From Schistosoma haematobium (lineage: Eukaryota; Platyhelminthes; Trematoda; Strigeidida; Schistosomatidae): a stretch of 64,000 nucleotides of DNA. The notes below the pieces were generated by a model. That model worked only from the letters and a program-made list of their open reading frames with translations, searched no databases and was not told the origin of the DNA. Below are positions 1 through 10,347 of this stretch, in pieces. The stretch covers positions 82,884,364 through 82,948,363 of the forward strand of contig NC_067196.1 in NCBI RefSeq assembly GCF_000699445.3. Direction: 5' to 3'. Made by a program: the position numbers and the translations under genes. Numbering within the stretch: the stretch's first letter is position 1; every line of letters starts with the position of its first letter.

Positions 1-587
1 CTCTCTCCCAGTCCATGTCGTCCCATAATATCTTCATATCCAGTGTTGTCTATTCCGACTTTGGCATTTAGATCTCCCATCAGAATAGTTAGGTCCTTCC
101 TTGGGCATTTCTCAATGATTGACTGTAGCCGCTCGTAGAACTGATCTTTAATTTCGTCGTTGCTATCATTGGTGGGTGCATAACATTGGATAATATTCAT
201 TAAGATCCCCTCCTTCTTTGTTTTGAATGATGCTTTGATGATTCTGGATTCGTGAGATTCCCATCCTACAAGTGCATTTCGTGCTACTTTGGACAGCATT
301 AGAGTGACTCCCTGAGTGTGTGGAGCATTGTCCTCTTCGTGACCGGAGTATAGCAGCATCTCTCCCGTAGCTAGCCTTTTCTGTTCAGCTTGGGTCCAGT
401 GGGTTTCGCTGATTCCCAGTACTGCTAAGTTGTATCTCCTCATTTCCGTTGCTATTTGACTGGTCTTCCCGGTCTCAGACATTGTTTGGACGTTCCATGT
501 ACCTATAAAATTTTTTGCTCTGGTTGTTAGAAGGGGCATCGGCCTCGTGGCTTCCGAAGGAATTCGGCTTTCACCATGAAGCGTCAT
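1..587 (-). CDS. RTE-type LINE endonuclease domain (partial, 195 codons visible)
   Basis: This is the N-terminal apurinic/apyrimidinic-like endonuclease domain of a LINE polyprotein, which nicks the target DNA to prime reverse transcription. Visible motifs are the start MTLHGESRIP, then FIGTWNVQTM (the metal-site Asn region, residue 32), ISETHW (catalytic Glu region, about residue 61), IIQCYAPTNDS (residues 132-142) and MGDLNAKVG (Asp and Asn of the active site, about residues 170-178). All 195 visible codons are open with no stop or frameshift, unlike the other LINE copies in this window. The C-terminal endonuclease residues, the reverse transcriptase and the stop codon lie beyond the left edge. 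The start was chosen because it is the first ATG upstream of the conserved domain. Confidence 0.88.
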   Translation of the reverse strand, partial: MTLHGESRIPSEATRPMPLLTTRAKNFIGTWNVQTMSETGKTSQIATEMRRYNLAVLGISETHWTQAEQKRLATGEMLLYSGHEEDNAPHTQGVTLMLSKVARNALVGWESHESRIIKASFKTKKEGILMNIIQCYAPTNDSNDEIKDQFYERLQSIIEKCPRKDLTILMGDLNAKVGIDNTGYEDIMGRHGLGE

Positions 588-780
588 AATTCTTCTAAAT
601 GAAGACCTTCTAACTCTCAGGGCAGAGTTAAAATGGTTTGAATTATTTTTTCTGGTAAGCGTTTTTTTAGCGAGTTAGTTTTCTACGGGATGGGGACGCT
701 AACCCCATGCCCAACCCTCCTCCTTTACCCGGGCTTGGGACCGGCAGTAACTCTAGAAGAGCTACAGGCGGAGTTTCATT
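1..780 (-). mobile_element. RTE-like LINE, 5' end, running off the left edge
   Basis: This is the 5' portion of a non-LTR retrotransposon. Reading the minus strand, about 190 bp of leader (roughly 588-780, with a GC-rich block near 690-760) precedes an open reading frame that begins at an ATG at 587-585 and is still open at base 1. The leader and the frame resemble the abundant SR2/RTE-type elements of schistosomes; this is my recognition, not a search. It lies in the DPAGT1 transcription unit or downstream of it, in the same orientation as that gene. The reverse transcriptase part is outside the window, so activity cannot be judged. Confidence 0.85.
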
Positions 781-799
781 GAAAGATGGTTACGCAATA

Positions 800-882
800 T
801 CATGAGTTGACTGATGTTAGACACGTACACCATTGGATGCTGGGTCAGTGGCCCAGAGGTTAGGTGTTTGCGCGTCAGGATC
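800..882 (+). repeat. SINE-HH fragment (tRNA-like head only)
   Basis: A short piece of the SINE-HH family: it shows the GTTAGACA..CC.TTGGATGC leader and the A-box-like GTCAGTGGCCCAGAGGTTAGG stretch. It breaks off before the B box and joins the next repeat directly. Confidence 0.55.
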
Positions 883-1135
883 ATGGAGCACATGTGCACA
901 ATTTGTTTTTTAGAATAAGGGTTTACCAACTGTCCTAAGTGGATCCTTCATATCCACCAACTCAGTTAAAGCACCGGACACTCGCTTTTCGTTCTCTCAA
1001 TTTCGTACACAACAACCCCGCGGTGAGAGGGCAGTAAGTAGGACTTCCTTGTGAGTGGCCATGTTAGAGCATTTCGAGAGTGAGAGCTAATTCTCCCCAC
1101 CCTCGGCCGTATCAGGGCATTTGTGGGAAGTGTTA
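883..1135 (-). repeat. AAAT-tailed retroposon, 5' half
   Basis: Truncated copy of the family whose best copy is at 38665-39171. It matches the half that begins GCCCCCAAATGCCC (here reading leftward from 1135) and lacks the (AAAT)n end. The interval from 1136 to 1616, between it and the DPAGT1 exon, contains nothing I can recognise. Confidence 0.6.
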
Positions 1136-1616
1136 CAGCAACAATTGAAAATAAACCTTGAATTTCTTTCAACCATTCACTAGCAGATAATAAAATGCTG
1201 CGACAGATATGATTTATGCGGCTATCAGAGTTATAATCCAGGGGATTTTATTCATGTCAGTCAGTCATTAAGACCTAATGATACGGACTAAATTTGCAAC
1301 AGTCCAAGTTGCAATGCTAGATCAGTAAACATCTACACAAACAGAAAGGATCCTGTTAAGCTGACAGAACTAAATGACATCGAAACGATATTATAGGAGC
1401 TACAAGGATAGGATGTCAAAATATGAAGAACATTTGAAATTGATTTCAAAACAAGATGCTGATAACAAGCTCCAAAGAAGTTATATCAAGTGAATTGTAA
1501 TGACCTGACTAGATAATACGAAATCTTACAGTGTTAATAAAATAAGGACGTATTTAAAATAACTGTAAGACAACAACTATAATTTTCTACAAACGCTTGT
1601 AATATAAGATACTTAC

Positions 1617-1805
1617 CGAGGCAATCGATGTCGTGGGCAGGGAATCAAACCAAACAGCTGAGGAGTGCTATACAGAAAGTTGACAATTTGTGGTAGAAAG
1701 AATAGTAACAATGTTTTGCTGAAATGACCCAAAATACCGACTACAGCGAAAGTCATGCCTGCAAAATAACAGAATGTATCGCCCACGAAAACCTTCGCCG
1801 GATAT
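1617..1805 (-). CDS. DPAGT1: DPAGT1 exon 6 (last exon visible)
   Basis: This exon carries residues 254-315 plus parts of two split codons. It includes the [16 protein letters not shown] motif (Asp262 in my numbering, a conserved acidic residue of the active site), the ILGHFSKT segment and the PCPRHRLPR motif, all hallmarks of the eukaryotic GlcNAc-1-phosphate transferase family. The acceptor AG is at 1807-1806 and the donor GTAAGT at 1616-1611. The frame continues exactly from exon 5 through a split Arg codon (CG|A). The coding sequence must continue to the left for roughly another 90-100 codons, judged by the length of about 400 residues usual for the family. I could not find that part in 1-1610, so it lies outside the window. 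Confidence 0.93.
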
Positions 1806-2918
1806 CTTTTGAAAAAGATGGGGAAATATTATTAGACTATTCTTAATATATTAAATGTAAATTATTTATCTGAAGAATGAAAAGAATGACAAAATGGTTG
1901 CTTTATAAATTTAAATGAAATGACAGAGATGCAGCAGATAAGTTGCTTTGATCTAGTGGTTATATTGGGATTTATTAGCAATATACGGGTTAAATATAGC
2001 CAAAACACCGAATATGGTCTACATCGATATGGGTTTATTTGCTTTTCATACTACGAGGACTGGTCTTTTTTCAAATCTCCAGCACTTACATAGCAACCTA
2101 GACAAACTTTCCTACTGTTTCCAGCGACTTATGACACAGAGTAGTTATAAGCACAGATACCTGTCAGTTTGCAGAAATGCCTAACATACAGATTGTGCGA
2201 TTTATGTACAACTGTGAATGACGGTAGATTACGAAATGGCTAATCCATGTAGCGATTTTGCAGCCGCAAAATGAGAAGATATTATTCACATATTCACTAT
2301 TCAAAAATCTTTTTCTGGGTAACAAGTGTACATCAGCTCCACACGTTTTTCAAAGCTACTTCCAAAAGGTCATTGTTAAAAGTAAAGAGGACTGTAGAGA
2401 ATAAGTAACTTTCGCTAAACACACTGTTGGTTTAGGAATGGTCTTAGTTTGGTTAAAAAAACTGTAACTTTTAAATAGATTGGTGAATTAATCTTTAGAC
2501 TACATTGAGTCCTTCACTAAGTCACACAAACAACCGGATGGTGCATTGAACAAATGTAACTGACCAAGTCAATCGAATTTGGGGAACAAAAGGAGGAAAT
2601 AAGCGTAGATTGCACGAATTATATCAAAGATATATTTGCAAATCTTGAATATTTCATTATCTACAATTTATGTCCCATTTCCGACGAATATTTCATTGTT
2701 TATTTCAATACAGTTTCGTTTTAACGATTTCCCGTTGCATACTGTTAAGAAGTACGGCAACTAGTATTGATGCACTTTATGTAAAGTTATATGCTGACTA
2801 GTTAGTTAAAATGAATTGAACGATATCCATCATACTTTCATGGGAGTAGAAACTAAGTGGACTAAAATACATATTACTGTACAATGCTTTATAAACAGCA
2901 ATAAAACAGAAAACTCAC
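1806..2918 (-). other. DPAGT1 intron 5
   Basis: A 1113-bp intron with a GTGAGT donor (2918-2913) and an AG acceptor (1807-1806). I see no repeat or gene in it. Confidence 0.8.
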
Positions 2919-3003
2919 CGGTTTACGCGATACAGAGACCAACACACAGACAAAAATGGGATCAGAAAGTAGAGTGAAAAAAGATGAACACGCCAGTGAT
3001 AAC
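2919..3003 (-). CDS. DPAGT1: DPAGT1 exon 5
   Basis: An 85-bp exon coding residues 226-252 with split codons at both ends (Ser225 as A|GT and Arg253 as CG|A). It encodes HLFSLYFLIPFLSV, matching the transmembrane stretch that follows the cytosolic loop in animal DPAGT1. The exon is too short to stand out as an open frame. It was found by matching the family sequence between exons 4 and 6, and is confirmed by the CAG acceptor at 3006-3004 and the GTGAGT donor. Confidence 0.93.
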
Positions 3004-3663
3004 CTGAAATGTTGGATGGATTACAAACGATACAAATAAGAAAGCAAAGTAAAAGGGTCTGGGCATTGTCATTTTATACTTACTGTGAAGAAATGATGTA
3101 ATTAACGTAGTTTTATTTATTTGTTTAGATATCCTCATGTTTTACGTTTAGAAAAGTTCCTCTGTTGTCAGCGAAAGCATTTGTAAATTATGAGCATGGG
3201 AGTGATCGAACAGACTTGTTGAGAGATTAAGACTTACTTAAGCCCTTATTTAGACCTTGGGATTAAAAAAGCCTTTGTATGGCCTATTTATTTTTTTATG
3301 CAAGTAAAAAGTTATCATTTAATGGAAAGTAGTTCAGACAGTTTACTCCTAATTATTATACACAATTGTATTATAGTCTTTAAGTATCAATTTAATCATA
3401 CGTTAACGTATAACGTAGCTGATATAGTGGACACTTGTAAGTTAGGTTGATGTACAACTAACGTGAAAGGTAATATATGACTACCTTAGCAAGTAGACTG
3501 AGATCTAAATAACTGGTAAATGTCCAGTTCCAAGACCACAGACTACAAACCTATGGATTGAAAACTTCAAATAATATTAAATAACTGTTGCTCTTAGTTG
3601 AATATCTCCTGAAAAAACTACAAGGAATAAACAAAGTCTTAAAAAAACATTTTAATAACTTAC
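3004..3663 (-). other. DPAGT1 intron 4
   Basis: A 660-bp AT-rich intron with a GTAAGT donor (3663-3658) and a CAG acceptor (3006-3004). I recognise no other feature. Confidence 0.8.
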
Positions 3664-3810
3664 TAGAAAGTTCGATCAGATTGAATAAAATTAGAGAAGC
3701 ACCAATCACAATTGCCTGACCAACTTCAAGACCATTTACTCCCGCATAGATGTTTATAGAATTAGTACAGAATACAGTCAGCAAACCCATATATATGTAA
3801 TATAAAATAC
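3664..3810 (-). CDS. DPAGT1: DPAGT1 exon 4
   Basis: A 147-bp exon coding residues 177-224 plus split Gly176 and Ser225. It contains [15 protein letters not shown] and [10 protein letters not shown], the highly conserved Asn-rich motifs of this family that line the nucleotide-sugar and dolichol-phosphate site, then a hydrophobic helix ending FNLIEL. The acceptor CTAG is at 3814-3811 and the donor GTAAGT at 3663-3658. Confidence 0.95.
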
Positions 3811-4604
3811 CTAGGTAATTTGAAATAAATTATCAAACATACTAGATTTTAGCGATGATCAGTAGTGAAAATGACGGGCATATACACTTTGGTGAATGGC
3901 TGAACAAGTTAAAGTAAATGAAGAACGAAGGGATAATTTTCAAGAAATTATTTAAATGTGAATCTGATTATACAGAAATAGACCCGCTTTAGTAATTTCG
4001 AGCGTATTCGATGCTGGATAGGGAAAATGTCAATGACATCTTGAAATTAGATTCTATCAAGCAATATGATACTTTTATAACAACTAGTGGCAACTAGACG
4101 GCAGTGAGCTCCTATCGGAAGAGCAACTGAGATCTGAGATGAGTTCTGGGGACTGATCACTTATGATTCTTAAGATGCTAAGTTCATTATGGGATAAAAG
4201 AATAAGGGACACAATTTTTTTATACTTTTGAAATAGGCTAAAAGATGGAAAAGCCATATCGAGTAGAATACTAAGGATTGAGTTTATGCCTGATATTTTT
4301 TCTAGCTGGTTCAGAACAGTTCAGAGGATATAGCAAGTAAACCACACAACCACAGTGCAAAGGTTGTCTCTTCGAGTAACCAACTTACAGAACCAACCAC
4401 TAGTGTCTGAACCCTTAAATTGTTTACTTGAACAAAAAATGGACACCCAAAGCTAACATTAAGACTATTTTCTATGAAAGACCTTTGAGCAACGCTAAAA
4501 TGACCTTAGAATGTCCGCTTACTTACTGAGGTTAAATGAAGGTTATATATTAGTGTGGGGAATTTGAATTAGGATTTACAGCTGAACATTTTTTATTATT
4601 TATT

Positions 4605-5102
4605 TTAACACATAGATATTGGTACAAGGCGGCACCGAATACATATGCGCCACACAAATCTCATTTGATATGTGCGAGGGCTGTGATACTACCCGGGTGC
4701 CCAAATCGAAGCAGGTGGTTTTCCTAAGGGACCACACCCGGAGCCTTCGACCTGAAGGTCTGATCCACAAGGCAGTGGAGCATCGTAAGGAGATGCAGTC
4801 CTATGGTAGCCGGTGACCAACGATTGGTTCATATACCATTTGTTCCTTCAGGAATCTGGAGCCCATGTGCACCACTGGTTTGGAATGAGGGTCTTCCAAC
4901 TCCCCTAGATGGACTCTCCATGTCCACTAACCCGGTTAAAGTGCTGGACATTCGCTTTTCGTCCTCTCAATTTCGTAAACAACACCCGTGCTACAAGAAG
5001 GCAGTGAGCAGGACTTCCCTTGCAGAGGCTATATACGCGTGGCCATGTGAGAGCATTTGGAGAGGGAGAGCGGCTTCTCCTCACTCTCGACCGTACTAGG
5101 GC
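4605..5102 (-). mobile_element. AAAT-tailed retroposon copy in DPAGT1 intron 3
   Basis: A nearly full-length copy of the 507-bp family (best copy 38665-39171). Reading the minus strand, it begins near CGCCCTAGTACGG and ends TGTACCAATATCTATGTG followed by an AAATAAAT-type tail. Its left end as drawn is the tail; its right end is lost where SINE-HH joins. The open frames on the opposite strand (4619-4816 and 4803-5099) recur in other copies. I do not regard them as genes. Confidence 0.7.
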
Positions 5103-5262
5103 GTTTGGAGGCAAGACCACCATGGAAAACCTGGAAGCACTGGACGGCCGTTTCGTCCTATTGTGGGACTCCCCAGAATTGCACATCCACGACCCCGCCT
5201 CGCGGGATTCGAACCCAGGACCTATGTCTCACGCCAGGCGCTTAAACAACTAGATTACTGAG
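5103..5262 (-). mobile_element. SINE-HH copy
   Basis: Minus-strand copy. From its 3' end it reads GACCACCATGGAAAACC, the hammerhead region, then a B-box-like GGGATTCGAACCC complement. The hammerhead core is broken: CTGANGA has become CTGGGGA, while the GAAAC half, stem II and the 3' strand of stem I are kept. Confidence 0.8.
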
Positions 5263-5687
5263 TCTTACAGTTGAACGTTAGGGTTAGGAATCAGATCAAT
5301 GTTTTCATCACAAACTGACATCGGCCATTAAGCCGAAATGGTATTTGGCCAAATGAGTGAATGGATTTCGCGCCAAAATCTAAGACCTGCTATCTTAAAT
5401 TTGACCGGTTCGTCTATAAATTATAGTCTCGCCAAGCTTACCGTAAAAGAACGAACTTTTAAACCAAAAGTTCGAACACACTTCTAGGGATAAAGTTTTC
5501 GAAGCGCAGTGTATACAGTTGACAAACTAGAATTTTCAGGGATTAAGCATGACATTAAAAAAAACATGACTGAAATTCAACAAATAGTAACCGGATTAAA
5601 TGTGCTTACGCCAAAACAATTTATAAAGCAAAAGAATGTAGCACTTAGAATACTGATACTTCATATGCTAATGGAATCTAAACGTAC

Positions 5688-5901
5688 CAATATCTACGCT
5701 ACTACCTAAAGCATTTCTCAGCATAACTGGGACAGCTATGCTTGTGGTCCCCTCATTGGCTAGATAAACCATCAGTAAGGGTAAGCCTGCAACAAATGGA
5801 AAACCAATTTTATGTCTCCAAGGTAGGTTGAGGGCGTCGTCGGCGAATCCCAAGAAAAGCATGCAGCATATGGACAATAAACCAGCAAGAAATTGAATGA
5901 A
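5688..5901 (-). CDS. DPAGT1: DPAGT1 exon 3
   Basis: A 214-bp exon coding residues 105-175 and the first base of Gly176. It carries SICCMLFLGFADDALNLPWR; the Asp-Asp pair at 125-126 is the family's signature catalytic or metal-binding motif. It continues into a hydrophobic helix ending LPLLMVYLANEGTTSIAVP. The start at 5901 follows an AG at 5903-5902. The first residues, FIQFLAGLL, align with animal DPAGT1 immediately after the short loop encoded by exon 2. Confidence 0.96.
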
Positions 5902-6031
5902 CTATGAGTGAATATGGAAAATCATGGTAATTTTGTCATACCTGGCTTTTAAAGATAATTTCCTGTTCCCCGCTGATTTTGTTTGTCGGGCACACCTGTC
6001 ACAGGTAGGGTTAGTCAAAAAATGTTTTTAC

Positions 6032-6146
6032 TTCTAGTGATTGCGCATCAGCTTTGCCAACGAGATATCTCCAAAAGGGAACAGGAATGAACAGAAACAT
6101 GATGGATAGAAAAACAACACCACATATTACACCCTGGGCTTCAGGT
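6032..6146 (-). CDS. DPAGT1: DPAGT1 exon 2
   Basis: A 115-bp exon (one base completing Leu66, then residues 67-104): PEAQGVICGVVFLSIMFLF continuing to a PVPFW segment. This matches the conserved IPEAQGV-type motif and the second membrane helix of the family. The donor is GTAAAA (6031-6026), weaker than the others, but the next exon joins in frame. Choosing the AG at 6148-6147 as acceptor is required: the AG 12 bp upstream (6160-6159) would put an in-frame stop into the exon. Confidence 0.9.
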
Positions 6147-6183
6147 CTTAGAGAAAACTGAAAAGAATTTAAAAACAACATAC
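6147..6183 (-). other. 37-bp micro-intron in DPAGT1
   Basis: The donor GTATGT (6183-6178) and acceptor CTAAG (6151-6147) delimit a 37-bp intron. Removing it joins residues 65-67 as T-L-P and restores alignment to the family. Reading through instead gives LYVVFKFFSVFSKT and then a stop. Confidence 0.85.
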
Positions 6184-6380
6184 AGTGTTGGTTTAGACGG
6201 TTTATTCATGTCGACACCAGCGAACCCAGCACGAAGAAACTCCCCTTTATACTTTTTGAAAAGCTTCAGCACGTACTTTGCACCAAATATAGACATACAG
6301 ACGAGAACGAGGAGCTCGAAAAAATGACGATAGGTACTTAACAAGTGCCCTTCGTTTGTAGATGCACATGTAGACTCCAT
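6184..6380 (-). CDS. DPAGT1: DPAGT1 (ALG7) exon 1: UDP-GlcNAc:dolichyl-phosphate GlcNAc-1-phosphotransferase
   Basis: This gene transfers GlcNAc-1-phosphate from UDP-GlcNAc to dolichyl phosphate in the endoplasmic reticulum membrane, the first committed step of N-glycosylation and the target of tunicamycin. Exon 1 encodes residues 1-65. It starts at the ATG at 6380-6378, has a hydrophobic helix at about residues 20-38 and then the family motif ending AGFAGVDMNK. Six exons in the window (6184-6380, 6032-6146, 5688-5901, 3664-3810, 2919-3003, 1617-1805) join in frame to 947 nt, about three quarters of the expected protein. Key residues are all present: Asp125-Asp126, the NSIN/GVNG motifs, Asp262 and PCPRHR. 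It is a single-copy housekeeping gene and looks intact. Introns 1 and 2 are 37 and 130 bp. Confidence 0.95.
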
Positions 6381-9239
6381 AACGGTGTACCAACACCGAA
6401 CACTCGTGTGATTATGACGAAATCGACCTTCAGACTTAATTATCCCGCGTCATATAAGCAGAACTGATACTAGTAGTTTTAAATATCTATGAACGCTCAA
6501 ATAGTCCAAATGGTCCTAGACGGAATTGAAAAACCTTCCACTGAATGGGCTTACGCACATAGTAGCAGTGGATCACCAACGCCTTCACGTAGGAGCCTGT
6601 GTATATTTTAATAAACAAATGAGAAATATTGGTAAATTATGGTAAAATACTGTCCTGAGTCCCTTAGAACTTGTCACACTTCTTCTTAGAAGACTCCTAG
6701 GAAGTGACTCGAACGAGCTCAGCCAGCAGAGAATACCAGAAGTTGACTACTCATAGCGATAAATAAATCCCCAAAATATATAGCTCTGTAAGTTTTCGAC
6801 ATTGGATGCTGACCAGATTAGTTTTAGTGGACCCACCTAGCTGAAGGCGCTCGGTCATGCATCCACACCAGATCACATGTAGGAACGCCGTGCTCAACAT
6901 ATACTGCGATCGCTAGCCAGACTAGATCAGACAATTTCGATATATTGGCAATCGTCAAATATATCTTCCGATCTCCTCGATTATGTCTTTTGATTTCTCT
7001 TGGTGGGTACGCTTCATATTAGAAGGTGTTACTAGTAAAAGCGTTACCAAACACTGAATACCTATGCTATCTTCAGCTTGGTTTATTGCTTCTCACTGAT
7101 GATGTGACACTCTAGAAAGAAGTTTGCAATCAAGATGATAAGCGGACATTTCAGAAAGGTTTGCCTGGACTTCAACAACGGACTAAACTTTACTTATTTA
7201 TTGATTGACTAGTGCTGAAGTCTATCTTCCCTCACTGCTTTGTGCATTGGTTTCTTGCGTGTTTGAAATGGCTATACATATTGTTGTCACTAGTCGTTTC
7301 TCATTACGCCCGTAATGCCTTTTGCATCTTAGCATTGTTAGAAAGCGATTCCCCATGATTGTATGTTGCTTGTAATTTCTGAGGACCGTTTGTGGGAAAG
7401 ATTGATTTGTTGCTCACAAGATTATGCCCAGTAAATAATCCCAGTGAGCGTCCACGTCAAGAGGAGGGTAAACTTTCTGGTCTAAACGTGACGGAGTTTG
7501 ACTGTTTCTCTAACGAGTTATTAACTTCATATTTTTGAATGATCTCAAACCGTCAATGATGTTGAAGAAAAAAGCCTCAGTAAACTATACATCCTCAATG
7601 TACATGAGCTCAGAGAAATGGAATTTAGGGAGATTGGAGTGCATCCGAGACTAATAGGACAGGATATTTCCTCTAGCATACGATTGTCTTACTCATTGTC
7701 AAAAGTGGGCTTCTTGAAGATGACACCTCGAGTTATCAATCTCACTGAGCGCGATACAGATTCATCAAATTTTAAAGGCACTTGAGTGTGCACTTGACGT
7801 ACTGCCAATTAAGGCCATGGATGTAGGGCTGCTCCGCCTCCCAATTCTTGTTTTTTATCGTTGCGAAACAAAGACATGCCGAGTGTCGGTTCGTAATTCA
7901 GGAAGATGTCCACGTTTAAGATTTTCTTATCAGATGTGTATGATTAACAGTACTTTGTTCATGCAACTCACTCATTTTGTTTAGTCAACTCGTAGTGTTC
8001 GCATATAGGCAGTGAGTGCCTTCTATCAGAAACGTGTGAGCTTCTACGTCCTGTTTGTCTGAATGAGTTTTGTGTGGACGAACAATCAACCTACTTACAC
8101 AGGATTTTCCGAATTGGTAGTCTCTGTCCCCTCTATTTTTTTGTTCTTGAAATTCACAGGTGGAATAGTCAGATTTAATTTGCCTTTGTGCTTAATCCTC
8201 GCATCATGTGGCCTGTATGAATGTATGTAAATTCCAGTTCGTATATGAGTAAATCTCCCTGTAACCAAACTTCCTGCCTGGTAGCAATAAATATACGTTT
8301 CTCCATGGATTCAGACAAAATCCTGCAAATCACTGAGCTGTATGCTTGACAAGCTTCATTACAAAATTCTTCGAAAAAATGTTCATGAAAAGCATTGTGA
8401 TCATCTTTCAAGACCTGAAGCATGATAAACACCTATCAACATAACTTTAATCTAGTTTCATTCTACATGATAAGGTTTGTTCCAACAAGAGAGAGCAGGA
8501 TAAAGTCGTCAGGTGGCTAGACACCGGCGTAGATAATATACATCGGCTCAATCACGCATTCGACGAGATTTCCTATCATGTCTTTTCCATTTTAACTGGG
8601 GAGCCAAGGGACGTCCGGACAACTGGATAGATTAGTTAATTACATTCTTGTTGCCCTCTGACTGAATAAATTCTAAATAATCGCTATGGCGACCAGAAAT
8701 TGCTGGGTAACCGTATGACTTGGCACTAGATTTGTCGAAGAAACCAATATATTGGAATTATCGAGCCTCGATAAATTGTAATGAGTTTCCTATTGTTGAC
8801 GTCTATTAACTACCTTTAGCGTTGGCTTCGGTCTGTGATCATACATCAATAGGAACAAACTGCAAGTGTATACACGGAGGGATTTTCAAACACAAAACAT
8901 TCAAAATGGATCTCAAACCCTCTCATTCTTTAATTACTCCGCAAACATTCTAATGGGGGAAATTATTGCACCTGCTTTATTACATTTTATCGCATCCATA
9001 GCTCAACACTTTATCGATGTCAAAAAGATATAATTTTATTTATTTCGATTTGCAAAGTATAACAAAACAACTGAACTGCATGCATGCCACAAACCGCTGT
9101 TTATTAGAGGACTCAGGTTTCTTAGAAAATACAGAGGATTGTAACTTGATATGTTCCGAATCGGCGTAGCTTGCAATACAACGACGGTCATTGGAAGTTA
9201 GACCCGTTTACACTATCTTACCGTAAATCAAGAAACGAC
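6381..9239. other. Intergenic, unrecognised, possibly decayed repeat
   Basis: About 2.9 kb upstream of DPAGT1. The promoter of DPAGT1 should be here but I see no clear TATA box or other element. The base composition is less AT-rich than the intergenic DNA further right, and the stretch from about 6840 to 9240 reads like an old coding repeat. The longest open frame (8175-8432, minus, 85 codons) resembles nothing I know, and I do not call it a gene. Confidence 0.5.
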
Positions 9240-9700
9240 CTGTTTATCGTGCCTTGAGTAATAAGAGATGAATTTCGGATGGACTCTGCGTTCTCTTAAC
9301 TGCATCGCAACGATTTCAAGGACATAACAGTCAAGTTTAGATGCAAGAATGTTCTTTGGGTCAAGGAGTCTCCATCGTTATCCATTGTTATCTGAATAAC
9401 CTTGATTACGCATTGGCCTGAGACGACGTAATAAAGTAGTGGAGTTCCTGATGTCTTGATGAATCATTTTACGAAATTTTCCTCATCTACCGAATTCGAA
9501 GTTTGCATACTTAACATAGTCTAGCAGTAGTTCTTTGAGAGTTGCATAAAGAATCGAAATATGTCTTTCTGGCAAAGCCAGAGTTTTTAATAAGCTGCGT
9601 GCTTCTTTTTCGATGAGTGTCAGGAAATGAGCCACAATATTAACATCCTCAACATCTTCCTTGATCATACGCCATATTTCGAACCTTTCCATTCAATCCT
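9240..9700 (-). pseudogene. Gypsy-type gag relic
   Basis: A minus-strand open frame (9483-9692) encodes IVAHFLTLIEKEARSLL, then LPERHIS and LKELLLDYVKY, a pattern typical of schistosome Gypsy-type Gag capsid regions. After a stop it continues in a nearby frame as MIHQDIRNSTTLLRR and QGYSDNN, again Gag-like, before decaying around 9370. The zinc-knuckle region expected next is not recognisable. No LTR or pol sequence is evident beside it, so it is a decayed fragment. It is unrelated in sequence to the LTR element at 10348, as far as I can see. Confidence 0.6.
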
Positions 9701-9884
9701 CAAAAGCATCAATATCTAAATGCTAGCCCAATCATTCCATCACAGGTTCCACCGCGGCGCCAATGTGATAATTAGGAATATTTGAATTATAGTACAAACT
9801 AGGAATCCCAGAAATAACACATTTCAACCAAGCAGTATTAGATGAGCACGAACGAATGTACTGTATTTGGAATTCGACATCAAG

Positions 9885-9980
9885 CATTCAACAAGTACAA
9901 AGGAATCATTATTTCATACAAACACCGCACAGACGTCAAGTACAAAGAAATCATTAGTTCATACAAACACTACAGATAAT
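9885..9980. repeat. Short direct repeat
   Basis: The motif CAAGTACAAAGGAATCATTA, followed by TTTCATACAAACAC, occurs twice with slight variation about 53 bp apart. No function is apparent. The rest of 9701-10347 is unrecognised AT-rich sequence. Confidence 0.5.
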
Positions 9981-10347
9981 TGGATTTAATAGACAAAACT
10001 GGACTGGGATAGTAACAGTATTTGATAAACACAAGATTTAAGAAAGGTTAAATTATGAGCCAAGCTAAATCAGATATTGTATTTAAAGTGTGTGTACGGA
10101 TTGGACATATCTTTATTCATTAAACCAATATCTTATGTTGTTTGCACAGGTGTCAACCTGTAGATCATCATACTTCATGTACTTAAAGGAGCAGTGAGTT
10201 TTTCTTAAAGTTAGCGCCAACAACTTAACAAGCTTCGTATTCCAGACAACAGCTTTTCCTTATGACATAATTATTTTCAAGGTCCTCGATCGTAAAAGTT
10301 GTTCTTCATCACTTGTCGAACTGTATTGGATCCCAGATCATTAAATC

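Larger units (their letters stand above)
3811..5687 (-). other. DPAGT1 intron 3 with nested repeats
   Basis: An 1877-bp intron with a GTACGT donor (5687-5682). It contains an AAAT-tailed retroposon (about 4605-5102) and, directly abutting it, a SINE-HH copy (about 5103-5262). The rest is AT-rich with no gene. Confidence 0.8.

Noticed and set aside
8175..8432. An 85-codon frame (minus) considered as an exon or pol fragment
   Set aside because: No motif recognised, no good splice pair at sensible positions and no continuation in neighbouring sequence.
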